From contig JAJTGQ010000099.1 in the NCBI GenBank assembly GCA_021299455.1, forward strand, positions 1 through 39,518: a stretch of 39,518 bases of DNA, written 5' to 3'. The notes beneath the pieces were generated by a model. It was given only the letters and a program-made list of their open reading frames with translations, was not told the origin of the DNA and searched no databases. The stretch's first letter is position 1; each line of letters begins with the position of its first letter. The stretch comes from Flammeovirgaceae bacterium (GTDB lineage: Bacteria > Bacteroidota > Bacteroidia > Cytophagales > Cyclobacteriaceae). Shown piece after piece: positions 1-8,432 of this stretch. The position numbers and the translations under genes are program-made.

Positions 1-2
1 GC

Positions 3-89
3 AACATAACAGATGAAATGGTTCAAGAATACCTTGAGCATCACCGTAAACCTGGCAACATTGATACTGACACTATTATTCTGGAGTAA
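3..89 (+). CDS. C-terminal end of a probable IS200/IS605-type (Y1) transposase, 5' end outside window
   Basis: An open frame enters from the left edge and ends at the TAA at 87-89. The last 28 residues include TDEMVQEYLEHHRKPGN. They resemble the C-terminal helix and tail of small Y1 single-strand DNA transposases (IS200/IS605 TnpA or REP-associated relatives), where an 'E-Y-[IL]-E' helix follows the catalytic Tyr. The catalytic residues lie outside the window, so this is recognition of a tail only. A perfect hairpin 21 bases after the stop fits the subterminal hairpin at the right end of such elements and supports the call. A cellular protein with a similar tail is possible. Confidence 0.5.
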   Translation, partial: NITDEMVQEYLEHHRKPGNIDTDTIILE

Positions 90-110
90 GAATTTCATTC
101 TTTTTACAAC

Positions 111-131
111 CTATCGACTTCCAGTCGATAG
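111..131 (+). mobile_element. Perfect hairpin, probable right-end structure of the IS200-type element
   Basis: The nine bases 111-119 (CTATCGACT) and 123-131 (AGTCGATAG) are perfectly complementary around a three-base loop. No T-run follows, so this is not a typical intrinsic terminator. IS200/IS605 elements lack inverted terminal repeats and carry subterminal hairpins recognised by TnpA, usually within tens of bases of the tnpA stop, as here. The element boundary probably lies shortly beyond 131, almost touching the pfkA stop at 150. Confidence 0.5.
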
Positions 132-149
132 TGGTTTAGTTCCTTATCA

Positions 150-1133
150 TTAAATGGAAAGTATTTTTGCGATCCGTAAAGATTCGTTGTCGATTTCGTG
201 GTGGTGGGTCATGATCAGATCAAAACTATTGTAGACCATCACGCCATTTTTTACTCCCACCATCACATCATATTTTCCATCCAGTAAACCTTCCACTGCA
301 GCTACTCCCATTTTACTAGCTAGCACCCGATCAAAATAAGTAGGTGTGCCCCCCCGTTGGAGATGTCCAAGGATTGTCACTTTGATATCGAAGTAATTGT
401 TGCGCTCTGAGAATTTTTTTGCTAGTTCAATGGCACCACCGATTTTACTTCCTTCTGCTACCACAATAAGACTTGACTTCTTGTTCGTCTTCCCGCCTTC
501 ATCCAATTTATTGAAAAGATCCTCCAGCGACATCGATTCCTCTGGAAGAATTGTGACGACAGCACCACCCGCAATACCGGAATTAAGAGCGATGTAGCCG
601 GAGTTTCGGCCCATTACCTCAATGAAAAACAATCGGTTATGTGAGATGGCAGTATCTCTTATTTTGTCTATCGCCTCTACGGCAGTGTTGGTCGCAGTAT
701 CAAAACCAATGGTATAATCGGTTCCTGCTAAATCGTTGTCAATAGTGCCTGGAATACAGATTGAAGGTACTTGGTATTCTTCGTAGAATTTGTGAAGTCC
801 TGTGAACGTACCATCACCGCCAATGGCAACGAGTGAGTCAATGCCGTTTTTCTTTAGATTTTGGTAGGCTTTTTCTCTGCCATCTTTTGTTCGGAATTCT
901 TGACTTCGAGCCGTTTTTAAAATGGTGCCGCCCCGCTGAATGATGTTTCCAACGGACCGAGCACCAAGTTTGACAATATCTCCACTTATCATTCCTTCGT
1001 ATCCTTGCATGATGCCGTAGACTTCCTTTTTGTAATAGATAGAAGCACGAACTACCGCACGAATGGCCGCGTTCATTCCGGGTGCATCGCCACCGGATGT
1101 AAACACACCTATTTTTGAAATTTTATTCTCCAT
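150..1133 (-). CDS. pfkA: ATP-dependent 6-phosphofructokinase
   Basis: It phosphorylates fructose 6-phosphate to fructose 1,6-bisphosphate in glycolysis, in the cytoplasm. The 327 residues are the normal length for a bacterial PfkA subunit. Visible motifs are the nucleotide-binding TSGGDAPGMNAAIR (about 12-25), GGDGT (105-109), the catalytic loop PGTIDND (128-134, catalytic Asp about 132) and EVMGRNSGY. Gly at both phosphoryl-donor positions (after GGD, and before TIDND) fits ATP rather than pyrophosphate use; this is a family rule, not a measurement. The ATG at 1133 has a TATTTTTG -7 box 18 bases upstream. It is followed by pgi upstream on the same strand (70-base gap), so two consecutive glycolytic enzymes are neighbours but probably separately promoted. 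Confidence 0.97.
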   Translation of the reverse strand: MENKISKIGVFTSGGDAPGMNAAIRAVVRASIYYKKEVYGIMQGYEGMISGDIVKLGARSVGNIIQRGGTILKTARSQEFRTKDGREKAYQNLKKNGIDSLVAIGGDGTFTGLHKFYEEYQVPSICIPGTIDNDLAGTDYTIGFDTATNTAVEAIDKIRDTAISHNRLFFIEVMGRNSGYIALNSGIAGGAVVTILPEESMSLEDLFNKLDEGGKTNKKSSLIVVAEGSKIGGAIELAKKFSERNNYFDIKVTILGHLQRGGTPTYFDRVLASKMGVAAVEGLLDGKYDVMVGVKNGVMVYNSFDLIMTHHHEIDNESLRIAKILSI

Positions 1134-1150
1134 TGATCTATTTAAGAAGT

Positions 1151-1180
1151 CAAAAATAGTAGATGAAGCCCAGTTTACAA
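1151..1180 (-). promoter_or_regulatory. Probable pfkA promoter (-33 TTG, -7 TATTTTTG)
   Basis: On the minus strand TTG (1180-1178) is followed after 19 bases by TATTTTTG (1158-1151), matching the Bacteroidota -33/-7 layout. Transcription would start about 10 bases before the ATG at 1133, giving a very short leader. Confidence 0.5.
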
Positions 1181-1202
1181 GAAGGTTATTTTTGTGTGGT
1201 GA

Positions 1203-2855
1203 TTATTGTGCTTTCAATCGTTTGAAATAGTTTATCAGTCCATTGGTTGATGAGTCGTGGGAAGAAATAGCCTCTTTTGACTGCAATTCGGAAAGAATTT
1301 TTTTCGCCAGCACTTTTCCAAGTTCCACGCCCCACTGGTCAAAACTGAAAATGTTCCATAGCACACCTTGCACAAATATTTTGTGCTCATACATGGCGAT
1401 CAGTGCTCCCAATGTCTTGGGAGTCAATTTTTCAAACAGGATTGAATTAGTTGGTTTGCTTCCAGCGAAGACTCGGTAAGGCAAATGGAATTCTATTTCC
1501 TCTTGCGACATACCTGATGCCTTTAGTTCGGCTTTAACTTCTTCCTCTGTCTTACCCATCAAAAGTGCTTCTGTCTGGGCAAAAAAGTTAGATAGTAACT
1601 TATCGTGATGATCGCTCAGCGGATTGTGACTTACTGCCGGAGCGATAAAATCACAGGGAATGATTTTTGTACCCTGGTGAATCAGCTGGTAAAACGCATG
1701 TTGACCATTCGTTCCGGGTTCTCCCCAGATCACAGGTCCAGTTTGGTAGTTGATAAGTTTTCCAGTGCGATCTACCGACTTGCCATTGCTTTCCATATTT
1801 CCTTGTTGGAAATAGGCTGCGAATCGGTGCAGATATTGGTCATAGGGCAAAATAGCTTCAGAGGAAGTGTCGAAAAAATCAACGTACCAGATTCCAATCA
1901 AAGCCAGAATCACCGGGATGTTTTTGTCAAGAGGCGCTGTTTTAAAATGGTTGTCCATTTCATGCGCGCCTGTTAACAAAGCCTCAAAATTTTCAAACCC
2001 AATTGTGCACGCAATGGATAAACCAATGGAAGACCACAACGAATAGCGACCACCCACCCAGTCCCAGAACACAAACATATTTTCAGGGGCAATACCAAAT
2101 GCAGTCACTGATTTTGTATTGGTAGATACGGCAACGAAATGTTTGGCAACGTCTCCTTGTTGATTTGAACTGGAGAGAAACCATTGCTTAGCAGACTCAG
2201 CATTCGTCATTGTTTCCTGCGTGGTGAACGTCTTAGAAGCAATGATGAAAAGTGTAGTCTCCGGGTTAAGGTTTTTAACCGTTTCAGCTAGGTGAGTTCC
2301 GTCTACATTTGATACAAAATGTGGCTTGATGTTTTTATGATAAGGCTTCAACGCTTCGCATACCATTAGCGGTCCAAGATCGGATCCACCGATACCGATA
2401 TTCACAATGTCTGTGATCGCCTTACCCGAATACCCTTTCCATTGTCCACTTAGTAGTTTTGTGGAGAAGTCGCGCATTTGAGCGAGTACTTTATTTATTT
2501 CTGGCATCACGTCCGAGCCATCTACCAGCACGGGTGTGTTTGATCTATTTCTAAGTGCGGTATGAAGCACCGCTCGACCTTCTGTCTTGTTGATCTTATC
2601 GCCACGAAACATTGAGTCAATGGCATTTGGCAATTCAGCCTCGGTAGCCAACTCAACCAATAAGGCTAAGGTGTCTTGCGTGATATGATTTTTTGAGAAA
2701 TCAACTAACATGTCATTGAATGTGAGATGAAATTCTTTGAATCGCTCAGGATCTTCCTCAAATAGCTCGCGCAGGTGAGTGGCTTGCATGGAGATAAAAT
2801 GAGATGTCAGTTTAGACCAGGCATTGGTTTCGGTGGGATCGATAGATGAAAGCAT
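1203..2855 (-). CDS. pgi: Glucose-6-phosphate isomerase
   Basis: It interconverts glucose 6-phosphate and fructose 6-phosphate in the cytoplasm, feeding the adjacent pfkA. The 550 residues are full length for the classical (non-cupin) family. Both family signatures are readable: [18 protein letters not shown] and [18 protein letters not shown], plus NMESNGK and [16 protein letters not shown], which hold the catalytic Glu and His. The ATG at 2855 is the first in frame. A minus-strand TATTTTTG box lies at 2874-2881, 19 bases upstream. Nothing odd was seen. Confidence 0.97.
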   Translation of the reverse strand: MLSSIDPTETNAWSKLTSHFISMQATHLRELFEEDPERFKEFHLTFNDMLVDFSKNHITQDTLALLVELATEAELPNAIDSMFRGDKINKTEGRAVLHTALRNRSNTPVLVDGSDVMPEINKVLAQMRDFSTKLLSGQWKGYSGKAITDIVNIGIGGSDLGPLMVCEALKPYHKNIKPHFVSNVDGTHLAETVKNLNPETTLFIIASKTFTTQETMTNAESAKQWFLSSSNQQGDVAKHFVAVSTNTKSVTAFGIAPENMFVFWDWVGGRYSLWSSIGLSIACTIGFENFEALLTGAHEMDNHFKTAPLDKNIPVILALIGIWYVDFFDTSSEAILPYDQYLHRFAAYFQQGNMESNGKSVDRTGKLINYQTGPVIWGEPGTNGQHAFYQLIHQGTKIIPCDFIAPAVSHNPLSDHHDKLLSNFFAQTEALLMGKTEEEVKAELKASGMSQEEIEFHLPYRVFAGSKPTNSILFEKLTPKTLGALIAMYEHKIFVQGVLWNIFSFDQWGVELGKVLAKKILSELQSKEAISSHDSSTNGLINYFKRLKAQ

Positions 2856-2873
2856 ATTGTTTTATTAAGTCGA

Positions 2874-2881
2874 CAAAAATA
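2874..2881 (-). promoter_or_regulatory. Possible -7 box upstream of pgi
   Basis: TATTTTTG on the minus strand lies 19 bases before the pgi ATG. No clear -33 TTG/TTTG is present at the usual spacing, so this is weaker than the pfkA promoter. Confidence 0.35.
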
Positions 2882-2951
2882 GGGAAGAAAAACGGATGCG
2901 TTTCTGACTTTTTTGAATCGACAATAAGAGACTTAGCGAAGTAAAAAAAGG

Positions 2952-3359
2952 TTATCCTCCGATTACCTTTTTTAGGTTTGCCACCAAACCTTCCCACAGA
3001 TCTTGCAATTCTTCCTGATCATCAAAGTCGGAATAATCTGTCACTTTGAGAAAAGTGGTTTGAGTCAATTCATTTACTTCCAGACGAAGTTCGAAGTAGG
3101 AGGGATCATTTTCATCCTCTTTTGTTTCAGGCAGGTATTCGAATTTGGCAAAATGATTTGTTCGATGAGAACTGAGCCGTGCCTTGTGCTCCTCGTGATC
3201 CCATACAAACGTGAATACTTTTTCGGGGCTTATTCGCACGTCATCAGCAAACCATTCGGAGAGGCCACTGGCCGAATCGATATAGGGATACAACATTTTT
3301 ACGGAGGAATGGATCTCGAAATCAGTTGTAAAAAGATTTTTTTTAGTTTTTGTACTCAT
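2952..3359 (-). CDS. START-like (SRPBCC-fold) domain protein
   Basis: A 135-residue soluble protein with no signal peptide or membrane segment. Its start resembles AHSA1/START-like proteins: LFTTDFEIHSSVKMLYPYI, then a 'GLSEWFADDV' stretch, alternating strands and a C-terminal amphipathic helix (LQDLWEGLVANLKKVIGG). Such folds form a hydrophobic cavity; the ligand is unknown and no enzymatic role can be read. It lies upstream of pgi on the same strand with a gap of about 100 bases. Function is unassigned beyond the fold. Confidence 0.8.
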   Translation of the reverse strand: MSTKTKKNLFTTDFEIHSSVKMLYPYIDSASGLSEWFADDVRISPEKVFTFVWDHEEHKARLSSHRTNHFAKFEYLPETKEDENDPSYFELRLEVNELTQTTFLKVTDYSDFDDQEELQDLWEGLVANLKKVIGG

Positions 3360-3499
3360 ACTTATTGTGATTGGATTTTAATTTAGCTCAATTTTTACTG
3401 TCCAACAAGGGCGGGGGTCATTGTTTGATAAATTCAAGAAGAAATCTAATAAGTTTTCGTTGGCGTGTCATTTGATACTGTTTAAATCTGAAAAGTTTA

Positions 3500-3507
3500 T
3501 AAATTTG
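3500..3507 (+). promoter_or_regulatory. Probable -7 box for the tRNA-Met locus
   Basis: TAAATTTG matches TAnnTTTG. It lies about 50 bases before the broken tRNA copy and 130 before the intact tRNA-Met. The -33 position is poor (CTG). The intact gene may be transcribed through the broken copy from this site. Confidence 0.4.
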
Positions 3508-3534
3508 CACTCCTAAAAAATAAATAGAGCAGTA

Positions 3535-3557
3535 GCCTGCCTGCCGGCAAGGCAGGC
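3535..3557. repeat. GC-rich palindrome (REP-like)
   Basis: GCCTGCC (3535-3541) pairs perfectly with GGCAGGC (3551-3557), and the loop itself contains the palindrome TGCCGGCA. It replaces the acceptor-stem region of the broken tRNA copy. Short GC-rich palindromes of this kind are typical dispersed repeats, but copy number cannot be judged here. Confidence 0.65.
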
Positions 3558-3613
3558 TCAGGTGGTTAGAGCGTTGGATTCATATCCGCCTGAGGCGGAC
3601 GGGGGTTCGAAAG
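3556..3613 (+). pseudogene. Broken tRNA-Met copy
   Basis: Bases 3556-3583 are identical over 28 bases to 3649-3676 of the intact tRNA-Met (D arm through anticodon CAT). The sequence then departs into a palindrome TCCGCC-TGA-GGCGGA (3585-3599) and resumes with CGGGGGTTC, as in the T arm (compare 3688-3696). The acceptor stem and 3' end are missing. It cannot fold as a tRNA. Confidence 0.8.
3585..3599. repeat. Small palindrome inside the broken tRNA
   Basis: TCCGCC, loop TGA, GGCGGA: a perfect 6-bp stem inserted just after the anticodon. A partial copy of the same junction recurs at 3952-3970. Confidence 0.7.
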
Positions 3614-3639
3614 GAAAATATGATGAAATGGAATAATTA

Positions 3640-3713
3640 GGCGCGGTAGCTCAGGTGGTTAGAGCGTTGGATTCATAACCCAAAGGTCGGGGGTTCAACT
3701 CCCCCCCGCGCTA
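3640..3713 (+). tRNA. tRNA-Met (CAT), elongator type
   Basis: A 74-base cloverleaf: acceptor GGCGCGG pairs with CCGCGCT (G1-U72 wobble); D arm GCTC/GAGC; anticodon loop TTCATAA with anticodon CAT; T arm GGGGG-TTCAACT-CCCCC; discriminator A. CCA is not encoded. The anticodon stem contains an A31-C39 mismatch. The paired acceptor end and absence of three G-C pairs in the anticodon stem exclude the initiator tRNA. A lysidine-modified tRNA-Ile cannot be fully excluded, but elongator Met is more likely. Confidence 0.93.
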
Positions 3714-4000
3714 CTTTTAGAGTCCATTTTTGTTGTTTATATTTTGTTTTCCGCCCGTTTCGACAAAATCTAAATTGGGCAAACGGGTTCCTTGATAAGC
3801 CGTTTTCATTCTCACAACTCGTTGGCAAAAAAAGGTTGGACGAATAGCTTCCGACCTTAGACCACAAGCGTTGAAGCGTGAGAAAGAGCTCAAATCAGGA
3901 AAAGGCCGGGAATGGGTTAGGGAATCATTGGAGCTACAATATCTCACAAGAGGATTCATATCCGCCTGAGTTACTTTTAATCTTGCCACTAATTTTTATT
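3714..4000 (+). pseudogene. Decayed GIY-YIG nuclease remnant, with a third tRNA-Met fragment near its end
   Basis: This roughly 340-base stretch before the next gene has no intact frame. In one plus-strand frame, VSTKSKLGKRVP (3757-3792) is followed by two stops and then by QALKREKELKSGKGREWVRE (3865-3924), ending at the stop at 3967-3969. The second piece resembles the C-terminal 'EALKREKxxKSxKGREW' stretch of small GIY-YIG nucleases, and the first resembles their 'STKxxxPW' segment. The catalytic N-terminal GIY...YIG part is not visible. Bases 3952-3970 repeat 3576-3594 exactly (tRNA anticodon arm plus half palindrome). Identification is by motif memory. Confidence 0.5.
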
Positions 4001-4001
4001 T

Positions 4002-4030
4002 CAGATCCAATTAAAGTGGCGCTATTTTTG
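4002..4030 (+). promoter_or_regulatory. Probable promoter for the LptF/LptG-type gene
   Basis: TATTTTTG at 4023-4030 lies 25 bases before the ATG at 4055. A partial -33 (TTTC, 3999-4002) precedes it by 20 bases. Confidence 0.45.
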
Positions 4031-4054
4031 AGTTAAGTTGCGTTTGTTGGGAAA

Positions 4055-5671
4055 ATGAAAAAAATAGACAAACTCATCATCGGCTCGTTTGTAGGCCCTT
4101 TTATCATCACTTTACTGGTAGTAGTTTTCATTTTGCTGATGAAGCAGATGCTTATCTATTTTGACGATATCATCGGTAAAGGTTTAGAGTGGGGTGAGTT
4201 AGGGTCTTTGCTTTTTTACTTTTCAATATTCATGATTCCTCAGGGGCTCCCCCTTGCTGTGTTGATGTCTTCACTCATCACATTTGGTAATTTGGGTGAA
4301 CATTTTGAACTGACCGCGATCAAAAGTTTAGGTATTTCTCTTACACGCGCACTTGTCCCCATTTTTGTCCTGGTTGTTATAATCACAGGGTTTGCCTTCC
4401 TGGCCAATAACTACATGGTGCCTAAGGCTGCACTTGAAGCCTATAGCCTCATGTATGACATAAAACACAAGAAGCCCGGCCTCGATATTAAGGAAGGTTC
4501 ATTCTATAACGGGATACCTGATATTAGTATTAAAGTGAACCGAAAATTCAAAGATGGGATTACATTGAAAGGTGTAATCATCTACGACCACCGCGGCAGA
4601 ATTGGTAATAAGCAAGTAATCGTGGCTGATTCGGGTAAGATGTATACCATGCTAAACGATCAATACCTAAAATTAGAGTTGTTTCATGGGTACGATTACA
4701 CGGAAGGTAGTGGTTCGGGGCAAGACGAAACTGGACGGCCGACCACAGAAGAAACCTATCGCAAAACAAAGTTTTCGAAAATGCAGGTAGTGCTAGATCT
4801 TTCTTCATTTGGAATGAATCGAACGGATTCCAGGTTGTTCAAGGGAAATCGGATTATGCGCAACGTGAGCGAATTAGAGTTGGATCTGGATTCGGTGAAA
4901 GGCGAATTGTACACCCAGAAGATCGGACTCTACTCAAATCGCACCTCCTTTTTCAGCCTTCATTTCAAACGTGATTCTATTGTACTTCCTAAAGAGTTGC
5001 AGGATTTTAGAAAACAAAAAGATTCAATCTACCGGGCTAAACTGGCATCCGTTACAGCTACACCTAATTCCACGTTCACAGCGCCTAGCTATAATCCGGC
5101 TATCCCCAGCTTCAACACAGTGGGTTATGTTAAACTTCCTGATTCTATCACCAGAAAAGAGCGTCACCTGTCAGATAGCCTCTATTCATCCGAGACAAGA
5201 ACGAAGGCTGAGATCGCAACCGCGCTTAATAGGGTAAGAATGGCTAAAAGTCAACTTCAGAACTACAATACAAACACCGATACACAAATATCTGAATACA
5301 AGGTATTTAGGATTCAATGGCATAAGATCTTTGCCAACTCTATTGCATGCCTTGCCATGTTTCTGATCGGTGCGCCACTTGGCTCCATCATTAAGAAAGG
5401 CGGGTTAGGTGTACCCGTTTTGGTTTCTATTTTGTTTTTCATCCTGTATTATGTCCTAGACTTGATGGGCACGAAATGGGCAAAGCAGGATGTGATATCG
5501 GTTCCGGTTGGTGTTTGGATGGCGAACTTCATTCTTTTCTGGATTGGAATGGTGTTTTTGCGCCAAGCTCGAATTGATGCGCGGCTTTTTGATGCGGATT
5601 TTTACCATGTGTTCTTAGATAAAGTGAAAAAGAGGGTTAGCAGCCTAAAAGGTCTGCCGAAAGTTGCCTAG
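4055..5671 (+). CDS. LptF/LptG-family (YjgP/YjgQ) lipopolysaccharide export permease
   Basis: A membrane subunit of the LPS transport ABC exporter, which with LptB extracts LPS from the inner membrane. The 538 residues show the family plan. Three N-terminal membrane segments (about 10-32, 47-77 and 97-120) include the conserved early 'PFIITLLVVVFILLMKQ' helix. A long periplasmic region of about 300 residues follows, then three C-terminal membrane segments (about 428-445, 450-472 and 484-505). The periplasmic region is longer than in proteobacterial members and contains a charged, probably coiled stretch near 360-410; this is common in Bacteroidota homologues. LptF and LptG cannot be told apart from one copy. 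It is followed by rpsO, which has its own promoter. Confidence 0.9.
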   Translation: MKKIDKLIIGSFVGPFIITLLVVVFILLMKQMLIYFDDIIGKGLEWGELGSLLFYFSIFMIPQGLPLAVLMSSLITFGNLGEHFELTAIKSLGISLTRALVPIFVLVVIITGFAFLANNYMVPKAALEAYSLMYDIKHKKPGLDIKEGSFYNGIPDISIKVNRKFKDGITLKGVIIYDHRGRIGNKQVIVADSGKMYTMLNDQYLKLELFHGYDYTEGSGSGQDETGRPTTEETYRKTKFSKMQVVLDLSSFGMNRTDSRLFKGNRIMRNVSELELDLDSVKGELYTQKIGLYSNRTSFFSLHFKRDSIVLPKELQDFRKQKDSIYRAKLASVTATPNSTFTAPSYNPAIPSFNTVGYVKLPDSITRKERHLSDSLYSSETRTKAEIATALNRVRMAKSQLQNYNTNTDTQISEYKVFRIQWHKIFANSIACLAMFLIGAPLGSIIKKGGLGVPVLVSILFFILYYVLDLMGTKWAKQDVISVPVGVWMANFILFWIGMVFLRQARIDARLFDADFYHVFLDKVKKRVSSLKGLPKVA

Positions 5672-5674
5672 CTC

Positions 5675-5706
5675 TTTGGAATTTAAGGTCAATTCCAATA
5701 CTTTTG
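5675..5706 (+). promoter_or_regulatory. rpsO promoter (-33 TTTG, -7 TACTTTTG)
   Basis: TTTG (5675-5678), a 20-base spacer, then TACTTTTG (5699-5706): the best match to the Bacteroidota promoter consensus in the window. The start codon is 38 bases downstream. Confidence 0.7.
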
Positions 5707-5743
5707 CGCGATTATAAAAAGATAAAAAAGAAAATTTTAAGCG

Positions 5744-6019
5744 ATGCAACTCACCTCGGAAAAAAAACAAGAACTATTCAGCAAGCACGGGTTTGCTAAA
5801 ATGAAGACAGACACAGGCTCACCTGAGTCTCAGATCGCGATGTTTACTACACGCATTAATGACCTGACGCAACATTTGAAAGGCCACAAAAAGGATTTTT
5901 CAACTCAACAAGGCCTTGTGAAATTGGTCGGTCAGCGGAAGAGACTATTGAACTACCTCCAAAAGAATAATATCACCCGCTACAGGTCGATCTTGGCGGA
6001 ACTAGAGCTCAGAAAATAA
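5744..6019 (+). CDS. rpsO: 30S ribosomal protein S15
   Basis: It binds 16S rRNA in the central domain and nucleates assembly of the small subunit platform. The 91 residues match the usual 89 or so. The diagnostic core is present: [17 protein letters not shown], then [18 protein letters not shown] and [15 protein letters not shown]. It is followed by a strong intrinsic terminator and then pnp, the widespread rpsO-pnp arrangement. Translational autoregulation is known in E. coli, but no equivalent leader structure is evident here. Confidence 0.98.
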   Translation: MQLTSEKKQELFSKHGFAKMKTDTGSPESQIAMFTTRINDLTQHLKGHKKDFSTQQGLVKLVGQRKRLLNYLQKNNITRYRSILAELELRK

Positions 6020-6034
6020 TCGAATGAAAATGAT

Positions 6035-6076
6035 GAAATAGGGAACCCAAAAAATGGTTCCCTATTTCATTTTTTA
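6035..6076 (+). terminator. Intrinsic terminator after rpsO
   Basis: A perfect 13-bp stem, GAAATAGGGAACC (6035-6047) with GGTTCCCTATTTC (6056-6068), followed by ATTTTTTAT. It separates rpsO from pnp. Confidence 0.85.
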
Positions 6077-6210
6077 TAAATCTGAAGAAGTAGGTTTCAA
6101 CCCACATTATTCATTAAAATCCTAAATGATGTACTGTCACTGCCAGACCTGCCTCACAAAAAGCGCGTGCTGGTTTGGGGCATAGCATCTTAAACACTAA
6201 AAATAAAACG

Positions 6211-8358
6211 ATGAATTCAACAATAGTAACAAAGACTTGCAAGCTGCCTGATGGACGCGAAATTACCGTAGAGACTGGCAAGCTGGCTCGGCAGGCAGAC
6301 GGTGCAGTAGTAGTGCGCATGGGCAACACTATGCTTTTAGCAACAGTGGTAGCTAATCAAACCCATAAAGAGGGCACGGATTTCTTACCGATGTCCGTAG
6401 ATTATCAGGAAAAATTTGCCGCCACCGGGAAGATACCAGGTGGTTTTTTAAAACGAGAAAGCAGACTTTCAGACTATGAGATACTGATAAGCAGGTTAAT
6501 TGATCGCGCTATACGCCCCTTATTTCCAGATGATTATCATGCTGAGACTCAAATAATGATTCAATTGATTTCGGGTGACCCGAATGCGTTACCGGATTCA
6601 TTGGCAGCCTTTGCTGCTTCTGCAGCACTTTCAGTTTCTGACATACCTTTTCAGGGGCCAATATCAGAAGTTCGAGTAGCTCGCGTTGACGGCAAGTATA
6701 TTATCAACCCAACTTTGGAGCAAAAAGAGAAAGCTGATTTGGACTTTATCGTAGCTGCTTCCATCGAGAATATTTTGATGGTAGAAGGGGAGTGCAAGGA
6801 GATCAATGAGGAAGATATGTTGGAGGCGCTGAAGTTGGCGCATGAAGCCATCAAGGTTCAGTGCGAACTCCAAATCGAGTTAACAAAAGCGACTAACAAG
6901 ACAGTGAAACGCGTTTACAATCACGAAGTGAAAGACGAAGCTTTCAAGGCAGAACTTCATTCGTTATTGTACGACAAGGTGTATGACGTAGCCCGTCAAC
7001 AGTTAACCAATAAGCATCAACGTTCTGAACTGTTTGGTAAAATTGTGGAGGAGTATGTCGCTTCACTACCTGAGGATACAACGGTCAGTAAAGACTTGGT
7101 AAAGAAGTACTATAAGGACATCCAGAAGAAGGCGTGTCGTGATCTTGTATTGAACGAAAAGGTTCGGTTAGATGGTCGTAAAACCAACGAAATCAGGCCG
7201 ATATGGTCTGAAGTAGATTATCTTCCAATGGCACATGGTTCAGCTATTTTCACTCGCGGAGAAACGCAGTCGTTAAGTACGGTAACGCTCGGAACAAAAC
7301 TTGATGAGCAGATGATTGACGGTGCCATGTTCTCGGGTAGCAATAAATTCATTTTACATTACAACTTCCCTTCCTTTTCAACCGGAGAAGTAAAGCCCAA
7401 CAGGGGCCCTGGACGCAGAGAAGTTGGTCATGGTAATTTGGCGATGCGCGCCCTAAAGCAGGTATTACCAAACATGACTGAAAGCCCCTACACAATCCGA
7501 CTGGTTTCAGATATTCTGGAATCAAACGGTTCGTCATCTATGGCTACAGTCTGTGCGGGCTCATTGGCGCTGATGGATGCAGGTATAAAGATCTCGGGCC
7601 CGGTATCCGGCATTGCTATGGGTATGATCTCGGATAGCGCTACAAAGAAGTACGCCATTCTTTCAGATATCTTAGGTGATGAGGATCACTTAGGAGATAT
7701 GGACTTCAAGGTAACGGGAACTGAAAAAGGAATTACCGCTTGCCAGATGGATTTGAAAGTGGACGGCTTGACATATGAAGTATTAAAAGAGGCGTTGGAT
7801 CAGGCGAAGGAGGGGAGAGCTCATATTCTTAACGAAATGAAGAAAACGCTGGCTGCGTCCAAGCCGGATTTGAAACCGCACACACCGCGTGCAGTTACCA
7901 TTGTTATTGACAAAGAGTTAATTGGCGCGGTAATCGGCCCAGGTGGAAAAGTGGTTCAGGATATTCAAAAGACGACAGGTGCGACCGTGGTTATAGAAGA
8001 AGTAGGGAATAAAGGTATCGTCAATATCTTTGCTAATAATCAGGAAGTTATGGACGCTGCTGTAAGGCGTGTAAAGGCAATTGTTGCCGTTCCTGAAGTA
8101 GGCGAAGTCTACAATGGAATTGTAAAATCGATCATGCCATTTGGAGCGTTTGTAGAGTTTATGCCGGGTAAAGATGGCTTGCTTCACATTTCAGAAATCA
8201 AATGGGAGCGATTAGAAACGATGGATGGTGTAATGCAAGTAGGTGAGGAGGTAAAGGTGAAATTGGTAGAGGTGGATAAGAAGACCGGTAAGTTCAGACT
8301 TTCCAGAAAAGTGCTGCTTGCCAAGCCTTCAGCTAAAGAAGAAACACCATCGGCCTAA
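6211..8358 (+). CDS. pnp: Polyribonucleotide nucleotidyltransferase (PNPase)
   Basis: A phosphorolytic 3'-5' exoribonuclease central to mRNA turnover, acting as a cytoplasmic trimer. Two RNase PH-like domains flank an alpha-helical linker, then a KH domain ([20 protein letters not shown]) and an S1 domain ([20 protein letters not shown]). Starting at the ATG at 6211 gives 715 residues, the usual length. The frame is open back to 6175, but that extension has no conserved look, while the A-rich stretch just before 6211 suits a Bacteroidota start. It lies downstream of rpsO and 74 bases upstream of rpoD. Confidence 0.97.
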   Translation: MNSTIVTKTCKLPDGREITVETGKLARQADGAVVVRMGNTMLLATVVANQTHKEGTDFLPMSVDYQEKFAATGKIPGGFLKRESRLSDYEILISRLIDRAIRPLFPDDYHAETQIMIQLISGDPNALPDSLAAFAASAALSVSDIPFQGPISEVRVARVDGKYIINPTLEQKEKADLDFIVAASIENILMVEGECKEINEEDMLEALKLAHEAIKVQCELQIELTKATNKTVKRVYNHEVKDEAFKAELHSLLYDKVYDVARQQLTNKHQRSELFGKIVEEYVASLPEDTTVSKDLVKKYYKDIQKKACRDLVLNEKVRLDGRKTNEIRPIWSEVDYLPMAHGSAIFTRGETQSLSTVTLGTKLDEQMIDGAMFSGSNKFILHYNFPSFSTGEVKPNRGPGRREVGHGNLAMRALKQVLPNMTESPYTIRLVSDILESNGSSSMATVCAGSLALMDAGIKISGPVSGIAMGMISDSATKKYAILSDILGDEDHLGDMDFKVTGTEKGITACQMDLKVDGLTYEVLKEALDQAKEGRAHILNEMKKTLAASKPDLKPHTPRAVTIVIDKELIGAVIGPGGKVVQDIQKTTGATVVIEEVGNKGIVNIFANNQEVMDAAVRRVKAIVAVPEVGEVYNGIVKSIMPFGAFVEFMPGKDGLLHISEIKWERLETMDGVMQVGEEVKVKLVEVDKKTGKFRLSRKVLLAKPSAKEETPSA

Positions 8359-8360
8359 TC

Positions 8361-8392
8361 TTTGCTAGTGCTGTTTTTTGGAACTAATTTTC
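8361..8392 (+). promoter_or_regulatory. Possible rpoD promoter
   Basis: TTTG (8361-8364), a 20-base spacer, then TAATTTTC (8385-8392), one base off TAnnTTTG. It lies 40 bases before the rpoD start, just after the pnp stop. Confidence 0.4.
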
Positions 8393-8432
8393 CATTTTTA
8401 CGTGTTGAAATAGGCTATTAGAAAGAACACCG

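Noticed and set aside
111..131. Bidirectional terminator for pfkA
   Set aside because: The stem is good, but neither side has a T-run; the position after a transposase-like stop favours an element end.
2812..2997. Minus-strand 61-residue frame between pgi and the START-like gene
   Set aside because: It overlaps the ends of both genes in another frame, and its first half is simply the shifted C-terminus of the START-like gene.
3673..3989. Minus-strand open frames overlapping tRNA-Met (one ending VARGGVEPPTFGL)
   Set aside because: The 'RGGVEPPTF' ending is the familiar false translation of the T arm of a tRNA read backwards; the frames overlap the tRNA and the nuclease remnant.
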